From positions 53,043 through 117,042 of the forward strand of contig CAVPBN010000041.1 of assembly GCA_963701815.1 (NCBI GenBank): 64,000 nucleotides of DNA, written 5' to 3'. A program made the position numbers and the translations under genes. The notes below the pieces were generated by a model, which searched no databases, was not told the DNA's origin, and saw only the letters and a program-made list of their open reading frames with translations. This document shows, in pieces, positions 1 to 8,714 of the stretch (within the stretch, counting starts at the first letter, position 1; the number at the start of each line of letters is the position of its first letter). The stretch is from AP-15 sp963701815 (GTDB taxonomy: Bacteria > Pseudomonadota > Alphaproteobacteria > ATCC43930 > CGMCC-115725).

Positions 1-65
1 ACCGCGCGCCGCTAAGGTCGGCAATTGCGCGGCGGTTTGCCGAGAGCGCGGCCGAACACCGACCC

Positions 66-1214
66 TTAAACGGCGGCGCGAGCGTAGAACCGTACAGCGT
101 TGTCCCAGAGCAATTTGCGCCTCCGAATCTCGGACATGTCCCACCCCAGCACGATGCCGGCGGATTCGGGAAAGTGGCTTTCGCCGTGCGGATAATCGGA
201 GGCGTACATCAACACCTCGTCGCCGACCAGATCGGCAACCGCATTGGTCAGCCGCACGCCCTCGGGGATCTCGATGCTCTGAAAATACCGACCGCTGCAA
301 ACAAACTCGCTCGGTTTTCCGGATAGCGGCGGCAGCGCCGCCTTGATCGTTTCGGCATGCTCATCGAGCCTCGCCATCCAGAACGGCAGCCAGCCATGAC
401 CGGCTTCCAAGGTGCCGACGCGCAGGCTCGGGTAGCGATCCATGACGCCGCTGCCGATCATCGCGGCCATGTTGCGCATGCCGCACCATGGATGCGCCGC
501 CGAGCGCTGCAGCCACAAATTGTCCCAGGTGTCCAGACCGCCGGGCGCATAAGGCGGCATCACCGTAAACGTATGGAGCACTATCGCGAGATCGAGCGCC
601 GCGGCCTCCGCGTAAAAGGGCTCCAAGCTGGGGTGGTCGAGCGGCAGGCCAACCGGGGCGTAGACCATCAGGCCCCAGGCCCAGCCGGACCTGCCCCAGC
701 GTCTGATCTCGGCAAGGCCGCCGTCGATGTCGCGCGCGCCGGCGAGAACGACCCCGCCGAGCCGCTTTGGAAAGGCGCCGCAATAGTCCGCCATCCAGCG
801 GTGATAGGCGCGGTACATCGCCATTTCGAGGGCGATGTCGTCGCCGGCGCTCCAGGTGCCGAACCAGCCCGACGGCAGGGTCAGGTTTACGTCGACGCCC
901 TCGAAGTCCATGTCGGCGATGCGCGCGGCCGGAGCGGCGTCAACCTGCGGCGAGGGCTCGCGCTTACGCTGTACCCCGGCAAACCCGGCCATATACCCGG
1001 CCGGCGCCGTATCCGGTTCGGCCTCGCCGAGGCGGCGGCGATAACGGCGCTGCCCCTTGGTGTAGGTGATCCTGCCGTGGCGGTCGCGCGACTCGAATTC
1101 GGCCCAGCCCGCCAGGCGGTTCTTCTCGGCGGCGCTCAGATAGGCAGAAAGGATGGCGGCATCGGGGCCGACATGGGTGTCGGAATCGAAAATCCGGTAG
1201 CCGTCTCGCGCCAT
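66..1214 (-). CDS. Amidohydrolase-2 family metal-dependent hydrolase
   Basis: A 382-residue TIM-barrel hydrolase of the amidohydrolase-related (decarboxylase-like) family. The N-terminus carries a D-x-D-T-H metal motif at residues 10-14. A barrel histidine lies in the segment IVLHTFT and a late D-Y-P-H-G-E motif starts near residue 340, the usual place of the metal-binding aspartate. The start is the ATG at 1214, which overlaps the stop of the upstream PEP-mutase-like gene (TAATG), so the two are probably translated together. Members cleave C-C or C-N bonds in aromatic or lactone-like compounds. The substrate cannot be read from sequence. Its neighbours (isochorismatase-like, MFS carrier, ALDH) suggest a small-molecule catabolic role. 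An in-frame upstream extension exists but lacks the family's N-terminus. Confidence 0.85.
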   Translation of the reverse strand: MARDGYRIFDSDTHVGPDAAILSAYLSAAEKNRLAGWAEFESRDRHGRITYTKGQRRYRRRLGEAEPDTAPAGYMAGFAGVQRKREPSPQVDAAPAARIADMDFEGVDVNLTLPSGWFGTWSAGDDIALEMAMYRAYHRWMADYCGAFPKRLGGVVLAGARDIDGGLAEIRRWGRSGWAWGLMVYAPVGLPLDHPSLEPFYAEAAALDLAIVLHTFTVMPPYAPGGLDTWDNLWLQRSAAHPWCGMRNMAAMIGSGVMDRYPSLRVGTLEAGHGWLPFWMARLDEHAETIKAALPPLSGKPSEFVCSGRYFQSIEIPEGVRLTNAVADLVGDEVLMYASDYPHGESHFPESAGIVLGWDMSEIRRRKLLWDNAVRFYARAAV

Positions 1215-2137
1215 TACCCGTCTCCTTCCGTCTCGCTGAAATAACGCCGTTCGAGTTCCTGCTGCTTGGCGTCGCCTTCGCCGTCTACCGGTGTCTCGGG
1301 CGTCGGATAGGGCTTGTCGCGCCGGCTTTCCACGAAATCCTCCCAGGCCTTCGTGCCCTGCGCCTCGAATGCCTTCATAAAATCCCATAGCGCGGCCCAG
1401 GTGACGGCATGGGTGAAGCCGGGGTACCAGGCGATGTTGACGCCAAGGGCAAGATGCTCGTCGAGGCCGAGGTAACGGCCGAGCTTGCCGCGCATAAAGG
1501 AGAACGGGCCCTCGATCGCGGCACGCGCCGCCTTGATCTCATCGACCGAGTGCGGCGACTCGAATTGCACCCAATCGACCCCGGCCTGCTCGCGATAGGC
1601 CGTCAACCTCGTAATCGTGTCGTCGAGCGTGCCGCCTGCGGCGTCGCGAGCGTAGCACTGGGCCATCACGACGAAATTCGGGTCCAGCTCGTTCTTCATG
1701 TCTACCGCGGCGCGATAGCGAACGACAGCATCGCGCAACGGAACCACGTCGATCCCGGCATTCTGGGTCTTGCGCTTGCCCTCGATCGGCTGATCGTCGA
1801 TGCGGATCCCGGCAAGTCCGGCACGGATGCTGTCGCGGATCAGCCGACGCACCGCCATGATCCCGCCGTGGCCGGTATCGCCGTCCACCATCACCGGGAT
1901 CGACACGCTGTCGGCGATCCATCCGGCGATGGCGATGCATTCGCTCATCGTCGCGGTGCCGACATCGGCAAGGCCCGTGTACGCGCCGACCACCCCGCCG
2001 GTTCCGACAAACAGCGCCTCGCAGCCGGCCTTCTCCATGATCCGCGCATGTGCTGCGCTCGGCGGATGGAGCACCGCCAGCACCTTGTCGGGGCGGTGGA
2101 TCAGCTCCTGCAACCGAACGGCGCGGCTGTTGGGCAT
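1214..2137 (-). CDS. Isocitrate lyase/PEP mutase superfamily protein with altered catalytic loop
   Basis: A 307-residue alpha/beta-barrel protein of the PEP mutase/isocitrate lyase superfamily. The metal motif D-G-D-T-G-H-G is at residues 85-91, and the IDDQ segment near 113 matches the usual IEDQ. The catalytic loop is atypical: family members that cleave C-C bonds have KKCGH after this point, while this protein has IEGKRKTQNAG (residues 118-128), with no cysteine. The reaction may therefore differ from 2-methylisocitrate lyase. A paralogue with the normal loop lies at 52522-53406. The gene is the first of a coupled pair with the amidohydrolase, whose ATG overlaps this stop codon. I assign the superfamily with confidence but not the substrate. 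Confidence 0.82.
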   Translation of the reverse strand: MPNSRAVRLQELIHRPDKVLAVLHPPSAAHARIMEKAGCEALFVGTGGVVGAYTGLADVGTATMSECIAIAGWIADSVSIPVMVDGDTGHGGIMAVRRLIRDSIRAGLAGIRIDDQPIEGKRKTQNAGIDVVPLRDAVVRYRAAVDMKNELDPNFVVMAQCYARDAAGGTLDDTITRLTAYREQAGVDWVQFESPHSVDEIKAARAAIEGPFSFMRGKLGRYLGLDEHLALGVNIAWYPGFTHAVTWAALWDFMKAFEAQGTKAWEDFVESRRDKPYPTPETPVDGEGDAKQQELERRYFSETEGDG

Positions 2138-2219
2138 CCGGTCCCTCCCTATGGTCGATCAAATGATGACGGCGCGGGGAATGCGCGGACCGCGGAGTGA
2201 GATGGCGGGTGGCGACCGC

Positions 2220-2828
2220 TCATTCCCGCAGCATCTGCGCTACCTGATCGAGGCTCCGGATGCGCGCGTACATTTTCATCGCCTTGTCGAGGCTGTAGGC
2301 GTGGGCGGCCGCGTCGCCGCTCCAGCAGCATTCGCGCACCACGACGGACGCGAGGTCGAGGTTGAACGCCTCGCGGACGCTCGTTTCGACACCGCGGTTG
2401 GTGGCGCCGCCGCCGATGATGATGACGTCACGCCGCAGCATGCGCAGGAGCTCGGCGACGCCCGTTCCGTAGAAGGCGCTCGGCCGACGCTTGAGGAAGA
2501 CGTAATCCGCGGGCTGCGGGGCGATCTCGTCGGGGAAGCCGGCCTCCGCCGACCCCTCGATGCCGTTGGTGAGCGGCGGCACGCCGGTCTCGGTCGAAAG
2601 ATCGGTCGGCAGCAAGACAACGTCGGCGCCGTCGGGGCGGCTGACCGGCGTCGTGTAGATCACCGGCACGCCCGCCATCCGCGCGGCCGCGATCATCTGC
2701 ACCCAGGCATCGAGCACCGGGCGCATTGCTGCCCTCCGTGTGGGTTCCGTCGGGGTCAGAGCGTGCCGGCAGACGTCATAGGCGATCAGTGCCGTCCGGC
2801 GCCGGTCGATGCGTTCAGGTTCGGGCAT
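2220..2828 (-). CDS. Isochorismatase-like cysteine-hydrolase fold protein lacking the catalytic Cys
   Basis: A 202-residue isochorismatase-like protein. The triad Asp is D18 (AYDVC) and the Lys is K113 (FLKRR). The stretch after the cis-peptide loop reads G-A-T-N-R-G-V-E at residues 141-148, where hydrolytic members have Cys at the position of Gly146. Such TNxGVE variants occur in this superfamily. What they catalyse is less certain than for nicotinamidases or N-carbamoyl hydrolases. The gene is on the same strand and about 80 bp upstream of the PEP-mutase/amidohydrolase pair and may be co-transcribed. Fold assignment is secure. Hydrolase activity is inference and is put in doubt by the missing nucleophile. 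Confidence 0.82.
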   Translation of the reverse strand: MPEPERIDRRRTALIAYDVCRHALTPTEPTRRAAMRPVLDAWVQMIAAARMAGVPVIYTTPVSRPDGADVVLLPTDLSTETGVPPLTNGIEGSAEAGFPDEIAPQPADYVFLKRRPSAFYGTGVAELLRMLRRDVIIIGGGATNRGVETSVREAFNLDLASVVVRECCWSGDAAAHAYSLDKAMKMYARIRSLDQVAQMLRE

Positions 2829-3053
2829 CGCAACCTCCTCGGATCAAAAGACCCCCGCCGGCGAATTCGCCGTACTTTAATTGCGCCGACAGCGCACGCC
2901 ATTGCCGTTATAGCCCAGCGCACGGCGGACGGTACGGCCTTCAACATTGCGGTTGACCCCGGTCTGCCGGGAATCGGCCCGGCTTGCTGTGACGGCCGCC
3001 GCGGCGCTGGTCGCGCCCTGGCGCGGCCCCGGCTTATCTGTCATCGTCGGCGT

Positions 3054-3512
3054 ATGAGCGACAGCGAACTTCGCCCCGGCGAGGTGGCGGTTGATTTGCC
3101 ACCGACGACCGATGCCGCAATCCATTTCATCGGCACGATCCGCACGCCGTGGCATACCCGGCAGGAATGCCCCAAGCGCGGCAGCCTGGACGGTCCGTCA
3201 TGCACCATCGTCATCGACGAGCGGTGGCGCGAGGCGCTGACCGGCCTCGCCGGCCATAACCGCATCCAGGTGCTTTACTGGATGGACCGGGCGCGGCGCG
3301 ACCTGGTTCTGCAGACGCCGTTCGGCAAGGCGACAACCGGCACCTTTGCACTGCGTTCGCCGGTGCGGCCGAACCCGATCGCCTCGTCGATCGTCGAACT
3401 GGTGGCGATCGAGGGTACGAACCTGCAGGTGCGCGGGCTCGATTGCGTCGATGGCACCCCGCTCCTCGACCTGAAGCCGGAACCGGGAGGCGGCGACGGC
3501 GACCGATCATAG
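3054..3512 (+). CDS. trmO: tRNA (N6-threonylcarbamoyladenosine-37-N6)-methyltransferase TrmO family
   Basis: A 152-residue protein of the TrmO/YaeB (TsaA-like) family, which uses S-adenosylmethionine to N6-methylate the t6A base at position 37 of tRNA-Thr. It has the family's N-terminal I-G-T-I-R-T-P segment with C-P-K-R-G, the central T-G-T-F-A-L-R-S-P-V-R-P-N-P-I core, and the C-terminal D-G-T-P-L-L-D-L-K-P motif. It is shorter than E. coli TrmO, as expected for the compact single-domain form lacking the C-terminal extension. The start is the ATG at 3054, the first to give the correct N-terminus. It stands alone on the plus strand between minus-strand genes. Confidence 0.85.
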   Translation: MSDSELRPGEVAVDLPPTTDAAIHFIGTIRTPWHTRQECPKRGSLDGPSCTIVIDERWREALTGLAGHNRIQVLYWMDRARRDLVLQTPFGKATTGTFALRSPVRPNPIASSIVELVAIEGTNLQVRGLDCVDGTPLLDLKPEPGGGDGDRS

Positions 3513-3557
3513 ATCGAGCTTCAGATCGGCTTCTCCGCTCGGAGCGGATCGCGCCGC

Positions 3558-4793
3558 TCAGGTGGTGGCGAACCGGGGCGATGGAACAGGATCGCGTTTG
3601 CGGGTCGGCCCACCCGCCAGGATCTGAACAACGCCCGCCCCGAAGCCGATCAAGACGCCGATATGCCAAGCGTGATCGTAAGAACCGAATCTATCGAAGA
3701 TCATGCCCCCGCCCCAGGCCCCCAGCGACGACCCGACCTGGTGCATGACAAAAGCAATACCCAGCAACGTCGCCATGTAACGGGTGCCGAACATCTCGGC
3801 CACCAATCCGCTGACCAGCGGCGCCACACTGAGCCACAGCATCCCCATGGCGGCGGCGAACAACAGCGTGCTGGCCGGCGTCGGCGGCATCACGAAATAC
3901 GCGGTGAAAACAAAGGCCCGCAGGATGTAGAGAAGACCCAACAGAATGTGCTTCGGGTATTTCCCGCCGAGCCAGCCGGCGGTAATCGAGCCGACGGAAT
4001 TCATGCCGCCGATCACCGCGATCGCCTCTGCGCTCAACAGCGGGTCTTGGCCGCAAATCGCCAGATAAGTCGGCAAATGGGTCGTCAGGAACACCAGGTT
4101 CAGCCCGCAGACGAAATAAGCCCCCGACATTACGAGAAACGGGCGATGCCGGACGGCCTGACCGAGGACCGTGCGCATCGTCATCCTGGTCGCTCCCCGG
4201 TTCGGCATGCGGTCGGACCCACCGGCGAGAAAGCCGGCCGGAAGCATCGCGATCGCCAGGGCGACAAAGAACAACGCGCCGAACTGCCACGCCGCATGGG
4301 CGAGGATCGATTGGGTGGTGATCGGAATCATCAGCGTGCCGAGCGATCCCGCCGCCGAGACGATCCCCAGCACCTTGCTGCGGTTCTTTTCCGAGACGGC
4401 GCGCGCGCAAGCGGTCATCACCAGCGACGACGCGGTACAGGACAACGCCACGCCGATCAGCGCGCCCGACAGGATCAGCAATGCCGCCCCGTTGGCTGCC
4501 GCCATGACCAGCAGCCCGACAACATAGATTACCGCACCGGTCAGCATCATGACGCGCAGACCAAAGCGGTCGGCGAGCGCCCCGATCGGAGCCTGTGAGA
4601 GGCCCCAAACGATATTCTGGACGGCGATGGCCAAGGTGAAGCTCGCCGCCGTCAGCGCCAAGTCATGAGTAACCGGCGTCAAGAACAGCCCGAGGCTCTG
4701 GCGCAAGCCCATGCCGAGGCTCAGCAGCACCGCTGCGCCGAGCAGAATCCGTCGGGTCTCTTTGCGGGCAGCGCCGGTCGTCGTAGTCGTCAT
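3558..4793 (-). CDS. MFS transporter
   Basis: A 411-residue inner-membrane permease with about twelve hydrophobic segments, typical major facilitator length. The loop between helices 2 and 3 carries G-A-L-A-D-R-F-G-L-R, the MFS signature. The protein resembles the monocarboxylate/oxalate-formate type of MFS carriers (helix 1 G-M-G-L-R-Q-S-L-G-L-F), but the substrate cannot be read. It converges on trmO with a 45-bp gap. The stretch upstream (4794-5014) holds no gene I can support. A role in uptake or export of an organic acid used by the neighbouring catabolic enzymes is inference. Confidence 0.88.
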   Translation of the reverse strand: MTTTTTGAARKETRRILLGAAVLLSLGMGLRQSLGLFLTPVTHDLALTAASFTLAIAVQNIVWGLSQAPIGALADRFGLRVMMLTGAVIYVVGLLVMAAANGAALLILSGALIGVALSCTASSLVMTACARAVSEKNRSKVLGIVSAAGSLGTLMIPITTQSILAHAAWQFGALFFVALAIAMLPAGFLAGGSDRMPNRGATRMTMRTVLGQAVRHRPFLVMSGAYFVCGLNLVFLTTHLPTYLAICGQDPLLSAEAIAVIGGMNSVGSITAGWLGGKYPKHILLGLLYILRAFVFTAYFVMPPTPASTLLFAAAMGMLWLSVAPLVSGLVAEMFGTRYMATLLGIAFVMHQVGSSLGAWGGGMIFDRFGSYDHAWHIGVLIGFGAGVVQILAGGPTRKRDPVPSPRFATT

Positions 4794-5014
4794 ACCCGAA
4801 GCGGCCCCGCGTTCAGCGCCATCTCGGCCAATCTGCCCGATGATCCCGGCTGGACCGAGTAATTTGTGCCCACCAATGAGGCATAGGTGACCGGCGTCAT
4901 CGGCGAGTGCCCGCCGAGCGATCGACGAGGTTCAAGGTGCGCGGAACTCGAACGCCCGGACGGGCGTACAGTTACTCGACCCGAACCACGGAAGTCAGTG
5001 CGCCCGCGACTGCC

Positions 5015-5887
5015 CTAATTTACCTGCGGCTTCACCTCGTGCATGAAGCGCTCCATCGCGTCGAGGAGTTGGTCGAGGTCGCGGTTGCCGTGGAAGTTGA
5101 TCTGGAACGCGTCGAGACCCGCGGCCTCACGGTAGCGCGTAATTTCGCCGGCAATTTCTACGCTGGTGGCCTTGCCGAAGTCGACCCGGAAGCTCATGCG
5201 GGTTTCCGGCGCCTCCCGGCGGCCGATCTGATCGCTCGCCTTCTTCAATGCCGCCATCCGCTCGACCAGATCGGCAAGCGGCATCGGCGTCGGCTGCCAT
5301 ACCGCGGCAAACCGGGCAGCGCGGTCGAGTGCTGCGTCGCTCGCCCCTCCGCTCCAGAACGGCGGATGCGGCTGCTGTAACGGCTTGGGGCTGACATGCA
5401 TGTCGGAAAATTGAACGAACCTGCCGGCAAACGACACCCGGTCCGGCCCCCAACACGCCTGCCATACCCGCAGATACTCGTTGGTGCGGGCGCCGCGCTG
5501 ATGAAACGGCACACCGAGAGCGGCGAACTCGGCCTCGTTCCAGCCGGCCCCGACGCCGGCGATCAGCCGGCCGCCCGAGATCCGGTCGATCGTCGCCAGC
5601 ATCTTGGCGGTGGCGATCGGGTTACGGTACGGCACGATCAGTACCGAAACGCCGAGACGGATGCCGGTGGTGTTGGCGGCAATACAGGGGAGCACGACGA
5701 GGGGCTCGTAGCAATTGGTCCACGGCGCCGAGCGGGGCGACCCGTCGACGATGATGTGATCGTTGGCGAAGATCGCATCGAAGCCCAATTCCTCGGCTTT
5801 TCTCGCCGATGCGACGATGGCCTCGGGCGAGGCCTCAAAACCGAGGTAGTCGGTATTGGGGCAGCGGCATGAAAACCGGACGGTCAT
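5015..5887 (-). CDS. LLM-class flavin/F420-dependent oxidoreductase
   Basis: A 290-residue luciferase-like monooxygenase (bacterial luciferase fold, TIM barrel). Typical features are the internal A-N-D-H-I-I-V segment, the R-L-G-V-S-V-L-I-V-P-Y-R-N-P motif and the G-R-L-I-A-G-V-G-A-G-W block that binds the flavin phosphate. The start is the ATG at 5887, preceded by GGGAGGA at good spacing. A longer in-frame N-terminus is rejected. The cofactor (FMN or F420) and substrate cannot be settled from sequence. It is transcribed away from the ALDH relic and intact ALDH on the other side. Confidence 0.87.
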   Translation of the reverse strand: MTVRFSCRCPNTDYLGFEASPEAIVASARKAEELGFDAIFANDHIIVDGSPRSAPWTNCYEPLVVLPCIAANTTGIRLGVSVLIVPYRNPIATAKMLATIDRISGGRLIAGVGAGWNEAEFAALGVPFHQRGARTNEYLRVWQACWGPDRVSFAGRFVQFSDMHVSPKPLQQPHPPFWSGGASDAALDRAARFAAVWQPTPMPLADLVERMAALKKASDQIGRREAPETRMSFRVDFGKATSVEIAGEITRYREAAGLDAFQINFHGNRDLDQLLDAMERFMHEVKPQVN

Positions 5888-5979
5888 GATTCCTCCCGCG
5901 ATTGCTGCGGCCGGATTAGCCTGATTCCGGGGCGCGGTCCATCGAGGGTCGACTCGTTTCGGCATATCGTCATATTGTA

Positions 5980-6444
5980 TTGAACATAGCGAGCCGTCCC
6001 TTCGGAGCCCAACCATGCCCGCCGACGCGTTTCTTCGTGCAGGAGGCGATCTATGAGCGCTTCACCATGACGTTTGCCGAGAGGGCCAGGCAGATCGAGA
6101 TCGGCGTCGGGCTCGACCCCGACACCCAAATGGGTCCGGTCGCCAACGACCGCCGTCTCGCGGCGATGGAAATGTTCGTCGCCGATGCGAGGGCCAAGGG
6201 TGCGCGGATCGTCGCGGGCGGTAGCCGCATCGGCAATCGCGGCTATTTTCATGAGTTGACGGTGCTCGCCGACGTGCCGGACGCGGGTCGAGGTCGGCAA
6301 CCTGTCGATCAACCACCTGACCGCGTCGTTCGCCGAAATGTCATTCGGCGGCGTCAAGGGTTCGGGCTGCGGGCGCGCGAAGGCGGCACAGAAGGCCTCG
6401 AGTGCTGCACGGTCGCCGAGAACGTCTCCCATCTGGTGCTGTGA
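5980..6444 (+). pseudogene. Decayed aldehyde dehydrogenase remnant
   Basis: The stretch encodes only C-terminal pieces of an ALDH. It reads from the position of the catalytic-Cys region (C-P-P-T-R-F-F-V-Q-E) through T-Q-M-G-P-V-A-N and R-I-G-N-R-G-Y-F to L-A-D-V-P. It then skips roughly 60-70 residues and resumes in another frame with L-S-I-N-H and M-S-F-G-G-V-K-G-S-G. It ends in the first frame with R-E-G-G-T-E-G-L-E. The intact ALDH at 6465-7898 shares the same motif order, so this is an internally deleted, frameshifted relic of a tandem paralogue. Unlike the isolated one-base shifts elsewhere in the window, the missing 5' half and internal deletion cannot be sequencing errors. Confidence 0.8.
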
Positions 6445-6464
6445 CTCGTTGCGAGGAAAACCCG

Positions 6465-7898
6465 ATGTATTCCGACATATCCCTGTTTATCGACGGCAAT
6501 TGGACCAAGGCCAACGCCGGTCGCACGATCCCTGTCGTCAATCCGGCGACAGGCGAGGATATCGGCACGGTCGCGCATGCCGACAAAGCCGATCTCGACC
6601 GTGCTCTCGAAGCCGCCGACAAGGGCTTTCGCGCGTGGCGCAAGATATCGGCCTTCGACCGATCAAAGATCATGCGAAAGGCGGCGGAGCTGTTGCGCGA
6701 GCGCGCCGATGCCGTCGCCCCGCTGCTGACCCTCGAACAAGGCAAGCCTCTGCCCGAGGCCAAGGGCGAGACGTTGGCCGGCGCCGACGTCATCGACTGG
6801 TTCGCCGAAGAGGCGCGCCGCGCGTACGGGCGCGTGATCCCGGCGCGGACCGAAGGCGTCTACCAGCTCGTCGTCAAAGAGCCGGTCGGACCCGTCGCCG
6901 CTTTTACGCCGTGGAACTTCCCGATCAATCAGGTCGTGCGCAAGTTGTCCTGTGCGCTCGCCGCCGGCTGCTCGATCATCGTCAAGGCGCCCGAGGAAAC
7001 CCCGGCTTCGCCGGCTGAGCTGATCCGCTGCTTCGCCGATGCCGGCGTCCCGGCGGGGGTCATCAATCTCGTCTACGGCGTTCCGTCCGAAATCTCGGAA
7101 TATCTGATCCCGCATCCGATCATCCGGAAGATTTCGTTCACAGGCTCGACCGCGGTCGGCAAGCAGCTCGCTGCGATCGCGGGCGCGCATATGAAGCGGG
7201 TTACGATGGAACTGGGCGGCCACGCGCCGTCGATCGTGTTCGACGATGCCGATGTCGACCTCGCCAGCCGGTTGCTGTCGACCAACAAATTGCGCAATGC
7301 CGGCCAGGTCTGCGTCTCGCCGACCCGGCTCCTGGTGCAGGAGAAAGTCTACGACGCTTTCGTCGGCAAGTTCACCGAGGCGGTCAAGGCGGCCCGGATC
7401 GGCGACGGCATGGCGAGCAGCACGCAGATGGGGCCGATGGCCAACCCGCGCCGTATTGCCGCGATGGAGGCCTTTATCGGCGACGCGGTCCAAAAGGGAG
7501 CGAGCCTGAAGATCGGCGGCCACCGCATCGGCAACAAGGGAAATTTCTTCGAGCCGACGGTCCTCACCGACGTGCCGATGGACTCTCGGATCATGAACGA
7601 GGAGCCGTTCGGCCCGGTCGCGGTCATCGCGCCGTTCCACAGCTTCGAGGATGTGGTGGCCGAGGCCAACCGCCTTCCCTACGGTCTTGCGGCGTACGCC
7701 TATACCCGATCGGCCAAGACGGCGCAGGCGGTCGCGGCGGCGGTAGAGACGGGCATGATCTCGATCAACCATCATGGGCTCGCTCTGCCCGAGGTGCCGT
7801 TTGGCGGGGTCAAGGATTTGGGCTACGGCTCCGAGGGTGGCACCGAGGCGATCGAAGCTTACCTGAACACCAAATTCGTCAGTCAGGCCGGTCTGTGA
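6465..7898 (+). CDS. NAD(P)+-dependent aldehyde dehydrogenase, succinate-semialdehyde dehydrogenase-like
   Basis: A 477-residue ALDH superfamily enzyme that oxidises an aldehyde to the acid. Key residues are visible: Asn151 in T-P-W-N-F-P, Lys174 in V-K-A-P-E-E, Glu249 in M-E-L-G-G-H, and the nucleophile Cys283 in N-A-G-Q-V-C-V-S-P. Length and motif order are normal. The closest broad group is the succinate-semialdehyde/glycolaldehyde dehydrogenase-like set, but the aldehyde is not determinable. The start is the ATG at 6465, after GAGGA. It directly follows a decayed paralogue, and a carboxymuconolactone-decarboxylase-like gene follows 55 bp later. Confidence 0.92.
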   Translation: MYSDISLFIDGNWTKANAGRTIPVVNPATGEDIGTVAHADKADLDRALEAADKGFRAWRKISAFDRSKIMRKAAELLRERADAVAPLLTLEQGKPLPEAKGETLAGADVIDWFAEEARRAYGRVIPARTEGVYQLVVKEPVGPVAAFTPWNFPINQVVRKLSCALAAGCSIIVKAPEETPASPAELIRCFADAGVPAGVINLVYGVPSEISEYLIPHPIIRKISFTGSTAVGKQLAAIAGAHMKRVTMELGGHAPSIVFDDADVDLASRLLSTNKLRNAGQVCVSPTRLLVQEKVYDAFVGKFTEAVKAARIGDGMASSTQMGPMANPRRIAAMEAFIGDAVQKGASLKIGGHRIGNKGNFFEPTVLTDVPMDSRIMNEEPFGPVAVIAPFHSFEDVVAEANRLPYGLAAYAYTRSAKTAQAVAAAVETGMISINHHGLALPEVPFGGVKDLGYGSEGGTEAIEAYLNTKFVSQAGL

Positions 7899-7904
7899 GA
7901 CACT

Positions 7905-7936
7905 CGTAGGGTGCGGGTCCCGACCCGCACCCTACG
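7905..7936. repeat. Perfect 14-bp inverted repeat between ALDH and CMD genes
   Basis: Arms 7905-7918 (CGTAGGGTGCGGGT) and 7923-7936 are exact reverse complements around a 4-base loop. It lies within the 55-bp gap between ALDH and the next gene. No T-run follows, so it is either a weak terminator/RNA stabiliser or a dispersed REP-type palindrome. A different intergenic inverted repeat lies 650 bp downstream. Confidence 0.8.
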
Positions 7937-7953
7937 GTTTCGAGAGGTGAGAG

Positions 7954-8352
7954 ATGGCTGAGGACGAATCGCTGTTCCAAAAAGGCATGCCGATCCGGCG
8001 CGAGGTGCTGGGGCCCGAATATGTCGACGCCTCGATGGCGCGGGCGGACGAGTTCATGATGTCGTTCCAGCGCGCGACGACAGCCTGGGCCTGGGGTTGG
8101 GCCTGGGGCGAAGGGACGCTCGACCGAAAGACGCGCAGTCTGATGAACCTCGCGATGCTGACCGCCTTGAACCGAGCTCCCGAGATCAAGCTGCATGTGA
8201 AAGGCGCGCTCAACAACGGCGTAACCGTCGACGAGATCAAGGCGGCGCTGCTGCACGCAACGGCTTATTGCGGTATACCCGCCGGGCTCGACGCGTTCCG
8301 GGCGGCCCATGAGGTGTTGGTCAGCGAGAACGCGCTCGGCCCGAGACCGTGA
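7954..8352 (+). CDS. Carboxymuconolactone decarboxylase family protein
   Basis: A 132-residue all-alpha protein of the CMD/AhpD-like family. It has the PcaC-like features V-L-G-P-E-Y-V at the N-terminus, L-D-R-K-T-R-S-L-M-N-L-A in the middle and E-I-K-A-A-L-L-H-A-T-A-Y-C-G-I-P-A near residue 100. It lacks the C-x-x-C of peroxidase-type AhpD members, which favours a decarboxylase-type role. GAGAGGTGAGAG precedes the ATG. It lies just downstream of the ALDH and may be co-transcribed. An actual role in protocatechuate breakdown is not supported here, since no other pca genes are present. Confidence 0.87.
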   Translation: MAEDESLFQKGMPIRREVLGPEYVDASMARADEFMMSFQRATTAWAWGWAWGEGTLDRKTRSLMNLAMLTALNRAPEIKLHVKGALNNGVTVDEIKAALLHATAYCGIPAGLDAFRAAHEVLVSENALGPRP

Positions 8353-8587
8353 CGCAGCCGCCGGGGGCGCGGATCTCTCGCTGTCCAGACGGCCGGGTCT
8401 TGCCAAGGGGCTCGACGATGGCGGGTGACGTCGACGCGATCCACGATTTGGCTGAGCTCGCACTCGGACTGATCCGACTACATGATTGCGCGGTGTAGAG
8501 CCTGCCGGGAACTCGGCTTTGGCGATTACGAAGGGGCGCGGGTGGATTATTGACGCAGTAAGACTAACGGGCCTGTTGTTGTCGAAA
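8353..8587. other. Intergenic stretch without a supportable gene
   Basis: This gap between the CMD gene and the intergenic inverted repeat holds only a 26-codon open frame (8418-8498), which I do not support. No promoter or terminator stands out. If the antitoxin at 8715-9002 once had a downstream toxin, this stretch is where its gene would be expected. I see no recognisable trace of one. Confidence 0.5.
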
Positions 8588-8670
8588 TGTAGGATGGGTT
8601 GAGCATCGCGAAACCCATCACCTCCTCTGCACCGCAATGACGGGTTTCGCTGCGCTCAACCCATCCTACA
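8588..8670. repeat. Dispersed intergenic inverted repeat
   Basis: Left arm 8588-8620 and right arm 8638-8670 are reverse complements over 33 bases with four mismatches, separated by 17 bases. The arms begin TGTAGGATGGGTTGAGC. This type of long imperfect palindrome is a familiar non-coding repeat of proteobacterial intergenic regions. It lies just downstream of the antitoxin gene at 8715-9002. Confidence 0.75.
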
Positions 8671-8714
8671 GGCTACAGGCCGATGGGGCTGAATCAGCTG
8701 AATGCATCTAAGCG

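Noticed and set aside
8418..8498. 26-codon open frame that might be a remnant of the missing toxin
   Set aside because: Too short and without RelE/YafQ-like residues.
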